From Polytrichum commune (taxonomy: Eukaryota; Streptophyta; Polytrichopsida; Polytrichales; Polytrichaceae), in assembly GCA_950295325.1 (NCBI GenBank), contig OX485803.1, positions 18,350,001-18,414,000 on the forward strand: DNA of 64,000 nt, read 5' to 3'. The first letter of the stretch is position 1, and every line of letters begins with the position of its first letter. This document shows, in pieces, positions 39,548 through 50,010 of the stretch. The position numbers and the translations under genes were made by a program. The notes below the pieces were generated by a model. The model was not told the DNA's origin. It did not search any database and saw nothing but the letters and a program-made list of their open reading frames with translations.

Positions 39548-39588
39548 CGGAAGTTACCGCTCACCGCTCGCAAAATAGCTTCGTCCCA
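39548..39588. repeat. Right terminal inverted repeat of E1
   Basis: It is the reverse complement of the sequence at 22379-22412, with an identical core of GCTATTTTGCGAGCGG and TGAGCGGTAA. The last codons and stop of the E2 transposase frame now come from this repeat (IGTKLFCER, then TGA). Confidence 0.85.
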
Positions 39589-42500
39589 ATACCAACAAGT
39601 TCAAGTAGTCGCATGACCTCATTATAGGTATATGTAGGTGCATGAATGAACTTGTCACTCTCGTAATCCACCTTGCACAAAAATCTAAACACATGATAAA
39701 GATGTTTACAATACACCCATTTTCCTTTTTTTCCCAATGCATAAGAGGACATTTTCGTGAAATCTGGACATGTGCAATGCGGGATATCGCCAATTGTGAC
39801 ATGGTAGGTGATATCCTGCTTGGAGACAATGTTGATTATCACTCCAAAGCCCGGATATGGAATGGCAGTGACCCCAACCACATAGTAACCTTCCATGAGT
39901 CCGGCGCTCTCCCATTTGTTTTTGTGATCCGCCAGAGGTGTTGTTGGATTACGATGCACTGTCTTCCCAAATTTGAATGTAGGGTGGGCGTCTGGGTTTG
40001 GTGGCATAGAAAAATGCGAGCGAGAGATGGGAAGAGCTGCAATTGTTGAAAGCCTACGACGAGGAGACAATGCCTCCCTCTGCTGTAGTTGAAATCCAAC
40101 ATCTTCAAGTGCCAAAACCTCCTCTCTCGATAGATTGGTACCTATCTTCACTGGCCACGTGTTGGGTACTATAGGCCAATCCAACACATATTTCTTCTTA
40201 CTGCCACTCACACAACGTTTGATGTCGTCAGGACAAAACCAAAATTCATACTCCACATTGTTGGGAGAGCGAAATTCCTTCCTGAGCCCTTTGTATGTTG
40301 GAGCAGGTGTGCCATGTTTCCCAGTCCCAACTTTCGCATTGCACATAGTCCCTGTAATGGCCTGCAGTGTCCAACAACGTTTGGCTGAGTTGGCTGGCAA
40401 TCTTGCAATGTACCACTTAGAAGCAAGACAATCAGTCTCTAACACGGATGTAGTATGAGCCACACCATGAATTGCAGAACTCAACGATTCCTCTATGCGT
40501 TGACGAGTTGTTCGAGTGTTGGGACAAGGAATGGAATAGTTCACTTTGTCGGGTCGATGAGAGTCACAATCAGCACCCGGTGGTAGGTTGAGTTTGCGTT
40601 TGGTGGAACCAAAGAGTTCTGAGCCTTCCAATGCACAATCTCTAGTGTTGGAAGACTTCTGCCCCTGGGTAAGACTTCATGGCATCATCCAACATTTTTG
40701 GATCTCCACACATGGCAGCTACTTTGAGTTTCAAGGAGGCCGAATCAGGACCTTTACCATCAGACCCCCCTTTCAACCATGTCCGGTAATTTGCAATTTG
40801 CATGAAGGCACGGATCATGTCGTCCACTGTAGCTTCATATAAACAAGTCATCTTGTTGCCGGACTGTTGGAGCCATTTGTTGTGTACAGTCTCTGCAAGG
40901 TTGCATGTTGGCATTTCTGCACGCTCTTCTATTGTCATATCCTATAAACAACACACAAATACAAGGATAAGACAAACATAAGATAGATTATATATCTAGG
41001 TTTGGGTCGTTCGACCTAAAATGGCTGCCACGTTTGGGTCGAACGACCCAAACTGCCTACAAGGTTTGGGTCGAACAACCCAAACTGCTTGTTGTTTGTT
41101 GTGTACAGTCTCTGCAAGGTTGCATGTTGGCATTCCCGCACGCTCTTCTATTGTCATATCCTATTAACAACACAGAAAGACAAAGATAAGAAAAACATAA
41201 GATATATTACATTGAATAATGAAGTTTGATATGTACTTACAAGTAGCATATGGCCACCCCATTGTCTGTAACGAAAGTGCCAAAATCTCAACCACTCTGA
41301 AAGGCCAAGGATGCCTTCTTCGGAGGCAGCTCCAGATGACAACCACCAAGAACGAATCACATGGTACTTGGTCTCAGCGTCGTCCATTGTTTTCGCGTCT
41401 TTGTAATCCTTGCATATTTGTTTGTGTTGAAATTGCAAGGATGGTTTGATATACTTTTGGGTCACCTTATCCAAGCTTGCGGACCAATGGAAAAGACATG
41501 TACGCTCACGTGCAACCATGGGTAGACTTGGATCATCATCCCCGTAAATCGCCCTCACAGCATTCCAATTAGCTTGAGCACTATCAGCCATAAACCCTTT
41601 GAAGTTTACGTTTGGTACACCATTTTTTGCCATGACAGCATTCAAATTTTCCCAAAAGAAAATTTGTACTGCACCATCTTCAGATTGCATGTCACAACAC
41701 GCAATAGTCCATACTTTACAGTATCGACTGTCGTACACATGGCAAGCGATGGTCGTCCAGTCCTTCAAACGTTTGACATGGTCAAACATAATCCATGCAT
41801 TCTCCATATCCCCACCGACTTGCATCCTCTTCACAAGCTCCACACCACTACCTGGAAGGTCTGCAGACATCTTGAAAACAAACACTTTGTCCTTTGACTG
41901 CCCTGGGAACCGACCACCATGGACGAATTTGAAAGCATAGTGGTCTTTGAGCGCCATAATACTATCCATAGTTCCCATTCCACTACGCAAAAAACGCTTT
42001 GATCCAGATACAAAGTTTTGACAATTTGGAGACGCAAGAGTGCTGAATTTGTCCATGACGACCTCTAGGGATGAACCAACCAAGTGATGGCCTTCGACAT
42101 TTGCGGGAGATTTGGGAAGGTAATCGGCCAAGAATTGTTTGCTCGCCGCCATAACTATGGCTGAATTTTTTGCTGTGGGTGTTTTCAATACTTCATTTGC
42201 AACGCATTGGTATGCCATGTCCAATGATTCACGTCATGTGCCATTGGCCACAGGGTGATCATGTACACCAAGATGAATGCAAGCCCTGGACATTCCAACG
42301 GATGTGGAGTGGATGTGTATGATTCGAGCATTACACAAAGCAATGCACACAGGTGTGGAACGACATACCTTACACTCGACAGTGGACTTAGTAGGGGGGA
42401 CAACACCCATAGCAAATGGGATAGGAGTTGAACCGGCCCATTCAGTGTTATTCCGGAGGCCCCCATTGCGATTCATGTAATCACAGTAGTCATTATGACA

Positions 42501-43380
42501 TTGGAGATGACCAGCACAAGTAGAGCGCTGGAAGGACAGTCCAAAGTCATTTTGGATATTCGTGGTTTTGGTGGTGCACCAAGCTAGGGTGACCGTCGCA
42601 CATCTTGTCCATACCGTCCATTGAGTGACCATACGTACTTGAAGCTTTGAGTGCCACAGGAGGCAAGAGAAACAAAACATCACCATTAAAAGAAGATGGA
42701 AAATACTTGACTTCACGAACATCTATACTGTCAAAATCAATGGATGCAAGATCGGACTTTGATTTTTTTCTTGACTTTGTCGGCTTCAAGGCATCAACCA
42801 TAGTCAACCCTGTAAATGAAGGTGAAGGGTGTAGTGGAGGATGTTGAGAAGGTGAAATTTGGGGAACCACCTTCTTGTACATAAGACCGCAAGGGGATTT
42901 GGCTACATGTATAGGAAGTTGGGAAGGAGTAGAATGAACACTTCTAAATGGAAATGGCGATGTGTTTGAAAGATCAGCAGATGCACAAATATCATCTTCT
43001 GAATCTAATAGCACAAACAAACTATCATCAAGGGGTTCCACCTTAACAGGTGCGATAGAGGGAATTTGAACTATGGATGTACCGGATTCGTTTGTCAAAA
43101 TGACAGTTGAAGTTTGCATCTGAGACTCAGAAAGTTCTATCATCCTAAATGAACCAGGTCCTAAGATCCACATAAAACCAACATCAGTTCTATTTTTTGT
43201 AACCAAAATCGTTTCATACACCTCTCCATCTGCAGAGTACATCTCATGCTCTAAATACATGGTTCTTATTTGGAGGTTGAATCTCAAACTAAGTAAATCC
43301 TCTGAAACACTCATATGACTATCATCTTGGAGTGGCAAGATGAAGGGAACAAAAGATCCATGAGCTCTAATGGTAGCCAT
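39561..43380 (-). pseudogene. E2 MULE-like DDE transposase with SWIM zinc finger, several breaks
   Basis: Exons 43380-41241 and 40941 onwards mirror the E1 transposase. Start MATIRAHGSFVPFILPLQDD. Likely catalytic pieces are WIMFDHVKR, GFMADSAQANW, ERTCLFHW and CNLAETVHNKW. The SWIM finger reads CTCPDF...VYCKH. Breaks: a frameshift near 42590 (DGH to AWCTTK), an in-frame TGA near 42232 (probably from CGA), a frameshift near 40645 (VFQH to DCALEG), and replacement of the C-terminal VECE by the inserted E1 end. Away from these, protein similarity to E1 runs throughout, so this was a working gene before decay. Its 3' end is cut by E1, which dates the E1 insertion after E2 was in place. Confidence 0.8.
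40882..41213. repeat. Partial exon-intron duplication and palindromes in the E2 transposase intron
   Basis: The segment 40882-40990 is repeated at 41101-41213. The copy contains the first 20 or so codons of exon 2, including CNLAET, and its acceptor. Between the copies, three palindromes of the form GTTTGGGTCG-NN-CGACCCAAAC lie at 41000, 41032 and 41064, 32 bp apart. Confidence 0.85.
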
Positions 43381-44836
43381 AGAAAATCAAAAGAACATAT
43401 GAACAACACATCACAAAAATATGGGGTGAATGTTGCTTTTGTATAGAGTTGTGTGAAGAAATGAATGGAATTGAAAACGTGTGATACAATAATGGATGAG
43501 GATGAAAGCGTGTGATACATAGCATCTAATAATACAAAAGTGGACATAACACAATAATAGTCAGAGAATATTTACGAGCAAAATATACACAAAATGGCGT
43601 CAAATACTAAAAGTATTGGTAGAAATTTAAAATATATATGTGTGGACTGACGTAGATGTAGAAAGAATTAAAATTGGTTGGAAAAATAAATTATTGATCA
43701 TTATGAATAGAACAAAGTAGGTGTCAGAAATTTTTGGCGGATATAACAAAAATAAACACATAATGACAAACGCGTCAAAATATCTCCATCATTGAACGCC
43801 AATTACAACATGTGATCGTAATATACGTCGAATTTTGTGAGATAAATACATTGGAAGAATAAATGATAATACTTGATAGAAAACATATCATAGACACCAA
43901 CGATGGTGGACGATGTAGAGAGAACACCCGTGAGGCCGAAGTGAAGACGTAGGAAAGCTTTGTATTTCACTTCCGAGAAAAAGAGGTTCAGACTCAGTGT
44001 GGGAAAGAAGAATGCAAATAAGGAAGGGAAAAGAAACTTGTTGGGTATGGTAGAAGAAACTGTGAAGACACTGGATTTTGATGCGATGGAGGATGATGAA
44101 GGTGCAAAGAACAAAGAAGATGTAGACGATCGTATATAAGAGTCCGAATTGAAGACGGGTTCAAAGAAGACGACAAACAAAAAGGTAAGTCAGTTCAACG
44201 TTCACATAATTTGATAGTGCATAAGTTGTAAGTTAGGACGGAGAACCTTGTACATTCACTCATATGTCCTGTATTAGCAATTTATAGAGGTTATAAATTA
44301 GAGAGGACAAACCCTATACGTTAATGCACATGGTATATAACAGAAATTTAGGAAGGCTAGAAGTCAAGAGGAGAACGCACAGGGTTTATAAGAACAACTT
44401 AGGAGGCGAGAAGTTGGGAGGTAAAACCCTGTCCGTTATCGTACAGGGTTTATAAGAGCAACTTAGGAGGCAAAAAATTGGGAGGAAAAACCCTGTGCGT
44501 TAACGCACAGGGTTTGTAAGAGCAACTTAGGAGGCAAAAAGTTGGGAGGAGAAACCCTGTGCGATAACGCACAGGGTTTGTAAGAGCAACTCAAGAGGCA
44601 AAAAATTTGGGAGGAGCCCATGGAGTGCATTGTTCAAGTACTGTATTTATACACGTGGGTGCACAAAAGGGGTATTATTAAAAACAAACATGTACAAAAT
44701 GTACGTACAAGAGACATATTGCTATTAAGCAAGAAGTAGATATACATTAGGCTATTGTTGTTGTTTTTGTAATGTTATTGTTAATGTGTTGCTACTGGTT
44801 TTGAAATATTTATGAAACTTATTTCATTTGTTTTAG
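43381..44836. promoter_or_regulatory. Divergent control region of E2
   Basis: It lies between the leftward transposase start (43380) and the first secure exon of the rightward ParB-methyltransferase-like gene (44837). A possible first exon with ATG near 44047 and a donor near 44186 contains a TAA and is not secure. Tandem palindromic repeats occupy 44340-44610. Confidence 0.5.
44340..44610. repeat. 64-bp tandem repeat built on a long palindrome
   Basis: Units contain GGGTTTGTAAGAGCAACTTA, GGAGGCAAAAAGTTGGGAGG and then a 26-bp palindrome with arm AACCCTGTGCGTT. Full palindromes lie at 44425-44450 (imperfect), 44489-44514 (perfect) and 44553-44578 (one mismatch). A diverged half unit precedes them. 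Confidence 0.93.
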
Positions 44837-47800
44837 GACCAATCAATAGATTTGGAGAGAACTACTCCTATTTCTACTGATGATAATTCCACAATGCATT
44901 CAATTCAAGATCGTCTATCTCAACAAGTTCATCATCATCAGGACATATCATCAAATCTTCATAATAAGAAGAAAAAAAATGAATCCCTCGATGATTTTGA
45001 CTCGAATGAAGATAATGATGGTGACAATAAAACTTATCAAGAGAAAGTGTGGGAGCTTACGAACAAACGAAATGTCAATTCCACTTCCACAATTTTCTCA
45101 ATCCGTGCTGGACCTAATGTTCGCTTGCGTGTACCCTTATGTCACATGGTTTCTATGCCGATTGTGCGTCCTGCTTTGAAAGGTGACATTACTAAATTGG
45201 AGGCTGATTTTTTCAATGGTTATCGTGATGGTGACCGTGTGTTTTATATATCGGCCACCGATTCTAAGGGAAACTTTCAATTCGTGGATGATGAGGTTCG
45301 TGCATCTTGGAGCCCAAATTGGGTTCAAGCCAATGCCCTGTTTGAATCTCAATTGGATACAGATTTGTCATTGACGTCATACAAGAACAAGATGTTTTTT
45401 ATATGGGATGGAAATCACTGATTTTTTGCTTGGAGAAATTATATTGACCGCGTATATACCGAAGATTATGAACTTCATGTATTTGTGGATTCTATCATTT
45501 TAGCGCCCGAACCTGACAACATTCCAAGTTTGTTGACTACTATGCATGACATCAACAAGTAATGTTCTTACCTTTTTTTTTACACTTATTTCTAGTTTAT
45601 ATTTTGTTTTCCAAATTATATCATCATGAATCTAATCAATTTAATGTTTTTTTCAGGTCAACCGAAAATTCTCACGTATCTACCAATTTGGTGCATACTT
45701 TATATCGGATGCAAAGTATTGGCACTATGCCTTTGACTTCCTTCAGAAAGCAACTGGATCCAAAGAGTTATAAACGATGTGAGGAGAAGTCCGTCGAAAC
45801 TTGGTATTCTTTGATACGACCAATTTTTTTGGATTACATGTACAGTGTAAGTTCTTCTACCATTGCTAATATGTGCATTATGTTTATTCATCTCCAGTTT
45901 ACATTACATCTATATGTACTTATAAATATTGACTTTTGTTTGATTTTTCAGCAAGAACTTGCTGAGGCTAGCGATATTGCTCTCAACCAGTACAATGAAA
46001 CTCATCCTCTTGAACGGACATCAAACGGAGTTTCAAAAGCAATGTCCGCAGCTGTCAACAAAAAACGTGCAATGTTATCTTCTAGTTTTACGAAACAACT
46101 AGCGATTGCCGACATCAACCTTACCTCTTTTTCTTGAAGAAGTTAAGCGCCATTGGGGTTCATTTTCGGTGCCTGAAATGCTACAAGAGAAACTTCATCG
46201 TGTTGCTGTCAGTAATGTGGATGCAGAAGTTAAAATTGGATGGCTCAAGTTTTGGAATGGCAATAGATTTGACAAAGATGCATTGCATTTCCCGAAATCG
46301 CCCCTCTCTGATTCTGCACTTGATGATTGGTTATCAAAGTCTACATATTGGGCACAATTGGAAAAAAAAGCTATCGAAGAGCTTCAAAGTATTCTTTCAT
46401 CTCCTCTTCAGTTGCCTGCAGATGTGCCTACTCTCTCCGAGTATATCCAAACCTGGAAGTTTGCGGCTTTCAATTCAATATTCTATCGTGAATTCCAAAG
46501 TGGAAAAGTTAAAAAACACAACGGTTGGGATGAGCAACCTAATATTAATCTTGCTATGAAACGTGTATTATACAAGTACAACCTAATCTTATTATTTTTT
46601 TTGATTTTTTTTATTCCATTTGTCAAATTGTCATGGAATATTTGACTTAAAATATTTTTGTGTGTAGGTATTTTCGATATGTTTTGATTCCACATAAATG
46701 TGTTATAGGGGATCCTCGTTTTTTCCCAAATTGGCGTGACACTAGTGCAGGAGATTCATGCATGTTCACTACTGAGATTTGTTTGGATTGGTCGCTCCCA
46801 CACTATGAGGATTGTGGTTGGTATCTTGATTGTCCTAAGGATGCATGTCCGTCAAGTGAGAAGACAATCCGTCAAATAAATGATGCTAAAAATGTGGATC
46901 CTCGTGATACTGCAATTTTGCAAGCACAAATTGTGCAGCTTAAACTTAGAGAACCAAAACCAAAAGAGACAAAACGTTGTAAGAGGAAACATGTTCCTGA
47001 AACCAAAATACAAGGTCAATCAGAAATTTCACAACATGAAGAATTACTTATTCTTTCCAATGATTTGGATAAGAATCCACTTGGAGGCGAAAATTCAAAG
47101 TTTAGGTGCGATGTATTGGAATTTCATTACTCCAGCACCTATGACGTTATTCATCGTGCGCCAACGGATATTTTGAGAAAAGAGTTATTCATACTGAAGA
47201 ACTTTCTTACGCTCTCGTTTGCTCGATCTACTGCTGTCAAGAACAAGTCTGAAGGGGTGGATGTTGGCCCTCCTGAGTGGATCCAATGGCGGGAATTTAT
47301 TGAAAACGTAAGTATTATTATTTTGGTATTTTCTCTAATGTTCTTACTTTCATTTGGATTTTATTTTGTGTCTTATATTGTGATATGTTGTGGTATTTCA
47401 GTTCAATGACAATCGCGAATTTCATGTCATGGGAAATCCGACTCCCTTTGCCGTTGACTTGGTTTTTCTCCAATTTCCCAACGGTCTTGACTTCAACCTC
47501 TCCAATAGACCTGCTGAAATTCCTCTTTGGAATAAATATGACAAAAACTAGATGGTTGCAACAATGTCCTTGTGCAAGTCCATCTTGTCTGATGATGGCG
47601 TCCTCATAGTATTTTCTGCTATCGATATGCAAACCAAGAAGGTTTTGAATTCAACCTTACACAACGGCAACATGAAAGTTCTCAGGATTTTTATTTGCCT
47701 CAATTCATACATGGTGTTTAAGGATCCGGAGTCTCCAACCTACACTGTAAGTATAACACATCACAATTGTTTCTATTTAATTATTTTGGTGTTATTTGCA

Positions 47801-48597
47801 TTGTATATAGTTTTAATACAATTTACATTTTTTTGTAGACTCCGGTATTTATGGCTCATGTCTTGGTAAGGGATTTTACTACCACAAAATCCACGAGACA
47901 ACCAAACTCCACTGTTTTTGGCACTGGATTGAAAAGCAAAAACTTGCTTTTCAATTTTGTGGATGAAAAAAACATGCTTCTTCAAAAATCGGGAAGACCT
48001 TGAAGGGGGCCATATCAAAAATCGCCGCGTTTTTTTCAAGATCTTATTGAATTGTTTACACCATCGAATGGGCGCGTTGTCGATTTGACATGTTCCACTG
48101 GAGCTTCTATCCTAGCAACACGCGCATGTGGCAAACATCTTCTTGCATTTGAGGGTGATAATGACATGTTTGAGCACATATTGAAACCGCTTTTGGAAAA
48201 CGTTTTGAAAGAGGGGTCATCTAAGGAGAATATACAAGATCTCACAAAAGAAGATGATGACCTCTCGGATGAGGAGATGCTTGAATTTGAGTGTGAGTAA
48301 GTTTTAATACAATAAATTTTTTTTCAATTCATTCGTTTCATTCAATTCATTGGTTCATTTTTATTTCTTCACATTATTTACATGTTTCATCGATTTGATT
48401 TCAGGAATACGATTGGAAAGAGGACATGTCTCCCGTTTTGGGCACATAGACAATTCCTACGAAATCCAAGCCGTAGCCCGCGTCTCCCATCATATGCCGA
48501 GAATGTTGCAATTGCAATGTTGAATCTCGAAGATTCGGATCCAAATGAAGAATCTTGCTATAGTTCCAAAATCAATTCGCAATGCAAAGGTGCTTGA
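44837..48597 (+). pseudogene. E2 ParB-like / DNA amino-methyltransferase-like gene, several breaks
   Basis: Exons 44837-45558, 45657-45846, 45952-46575, 46668-47307, 47402-47746, 47839-48296 and 48405-48597 have GT-AG borders and correspond to the E1 exons, often with the same phase. The ParB/Srx-like region reads RVPLCHMVSMPIVRPALKGD and then FFIWDGNH before a TGA at 45419-45421, where E1 has arginine. A frameshift lies near 46115. The motif IV position has degenerated to DLVFLQFPNG. TAG at 47549-47551 stands where E1 has tryptophan. TGA at 48001-48003 interrupts SGRP-RGPYQKSPRFFQDLIE (motif X-like). Motif I is well kept as VVDLTCSTGASILATRACGK, with LLAFEGD downstream. The C-terminus ends in QCKGA. 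It is the same family as the E1 gene, on the opposite side of the transposase, and equally inactive here. Confidence 0.7.
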
Positions 48598-48781
48598 ATA
48601 TATATAGATGACGAGGCAAAAGATAGTTTCATGTCTAGTGCTACTACTAATGAATAAATTTTTGGACTTCATGTTGTTTATCCTTCTCAACCCTCTTATT
48701 ACTAAACCCTAAAATCATCATTTTTAAGGCCACAATTCCACGGTTATAGGATATTGGTGGCCCTATTACCAAAATTTTCAT

Positions 48782-48826
48782 CTTCCTCACTGCTCATAAG
48801 TTACCGCTCATAAGATAGCACTCCCC
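48782..48826. repeat. Right terminal inverted repeat of E2
   Basis: It is the reverse complement of the 21434 end through GCTATCTTATGAGCG, followed inwards by GTAACTTATGAGCAGTGAG. CCTTGGTAAA follows at 48827-48836. Confidence 0.75.
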
Positions 48827-48851
48827 CCTTGGTAAATACGTCCTTAAATAT

Positions 48852-49408
48852 GATAAAAGGCGTAACCTAGAAATTATAGCAAACCAAACACACCAACTAC
48901 GTAAATGGCTCGACAACAAAGATATCGACAAGTATTATCAAATGAATTCTGGAAAAAACCTACCATTACAAATAAACAAAAAACGTGCGTGGTAAAATTC
49001 TGAATTGAACAATATATGAGACATGCTCGAAAAGAACTCTTCTTTGGTAGAGAAGCGTACCCACCAAATACATGCCCTATTTGTAACTCATTAGATGCAG
49101 ATACATGGTTGCATGTACTCCTTAAATGCAAACAACAACACATTCATGCATTGATAACCAAAAGGCATAACAAAGTTGTATGGGAAATACGTAAACTCAT
49201 CATCTTAAACAAAATATCAAGACATTACACACTTATGAACGCATGCACATATAATGGACTACCTCAAGAAAACACGGTATCAACATGGTTACCAGCGTGC
49301 ACATGTGGTGCCCAAAGGTGCCATTGCAACACTAGGTTAAAACCTGACATATTGTGCATTGTAGGTCACCCATACAATTATCCGCCGCCAGAAGCCCCTA
49401 CACCATAA
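48852..49408 (+). pseudogene. LINE-like reverse transcriptase C-terminal fragment
   Basis: The frame gives RNLEIIANQTHQLRKWLDNK, two stops, then a clear NTCPICNSLDADTWLHVLLK with a following CK and RHNKVVWEIRK. The CxxC...HxxxxC knuckle followed by RHN is typical of the end of non-LTR retrotransposon polymerase proteins. The upstream catalytic domains are absent. E2 lies immediately to the left, so the fragment is probably its insertion site or an independent relic. Confidence 0.5.
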
Positions 49409-49759
49409 TCCACCATACAATTTATAGAATTTACATATTGTAACCACGTATTTATTGCAATAACTCTCTCTCTCAAAACCACAAATATCAACCGCTCATC
49501 AACAGTGAGAGGATGGAATGTAGCACCACTTATGGTCTTAGCGGCAGGTGCAAGAGCCACAACTCACATCCCATCAATGAAATAACTAGAAACAAAACTT
49601 AAACTCCCTACCATGTAAATAATAATTAAAAAACCACACATTTAAACAAATCAACATAATTGCCATACAATATGCACATTTGATATTAGTTCATAAAATG
49701 TGGCTGGAAAATAAACAACCTATCACAAACCTACACGATTTGGCATAAATAAACACTTA

Positions 49760-50010
49760 CAGACCCGATATACCCCTCCTCCTCCGTAGTGCCACGATGA
49801 CTACCGCTACTGAAGGTCACATACTACCGGTTGCCGGTAAAGGCTATTAGTCACTAATGCAGTGTCTACTCCCTGCTAAGGGTGAAGTAATGTTGCATCT
49901 AACGCCATTGCCCTAGGGTGTGTGGCCAAGGATGTTTTACGAACACACACTCCATTCACTCCGGCCTCCTTCGGAGACCGGAGTTCTTCTTATTCTTTTG
50001 CTAAGTAGAG
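49760..50010 (+). mobile_element. Possible SINE-like element
   Basis: A compact region that ends in a strong hairpin (CTCCGG, GGAG and CTCC arms at about 49956-49985) followed by TTCTTCTTATTCTTTT, the same kind of ending as the SINE at 22160. No polymerase III box is evident, so this is only a suggestion. Confidence 0.25.

Larger units (their letters stand above)
22379..39588. mobile_element. Inner transposon E1 (MULE-like with ParB-methyltransferase-like gene)
   Basis: The left end GGGAAAAGCTATTTTGCGAG and, from the other side, the right end GGACGAAGCTATTTTGCGAG continue identically through CGGTGAGCGGTAA. The 8-bp repeat CAATACCA flanks both ends (ending near 22376 and starting near 39588). 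Left and right flanks together rebuild the 3' end of the E2 transposase gene, for which an uninterrupted relative exists at 21760-21830. E1 is about 17.2 kb and holds a leftward ParB-methyltransferase-like gene (23984-34149), a small extra frame, and a rightward SWIM/DDE transposase (35478-39137). Its orientation is opposite to E2. Much of the extra size comes from satellite-like repeats in introns. Confidence 0.85.
21434..48826. mobile_element. Outer transposon E2 (MULE-like with ParB-methyltransferase-like gene), interrupted by E1
   Basis: The left end reads GAGGGAAGCTATCTTATGAGCG and the right end, from its own side, GGGGAGTGCTATCTTATGAGCG; 15 consecutive bases are identical. CCTTGGTAAA stands directly outside both ends (21424-21433 and 48827-48836). 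This fits the 9-10-bp target duplication of MULE elements. Without the nested E1 the element is about 10.2 kb. From left to right it holds the 3' end of a SWIM/DDE transposase gene read leftwards, its body to 43380, an intergenic space, and the rightward ParB-methyltransferase-like gene to 48597. Because ACCTTGGT is nearly self-complementary, the target duplication could be partly fortuitous. The matching ends and gene plan do not depend on it. Confidence 0.75.
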
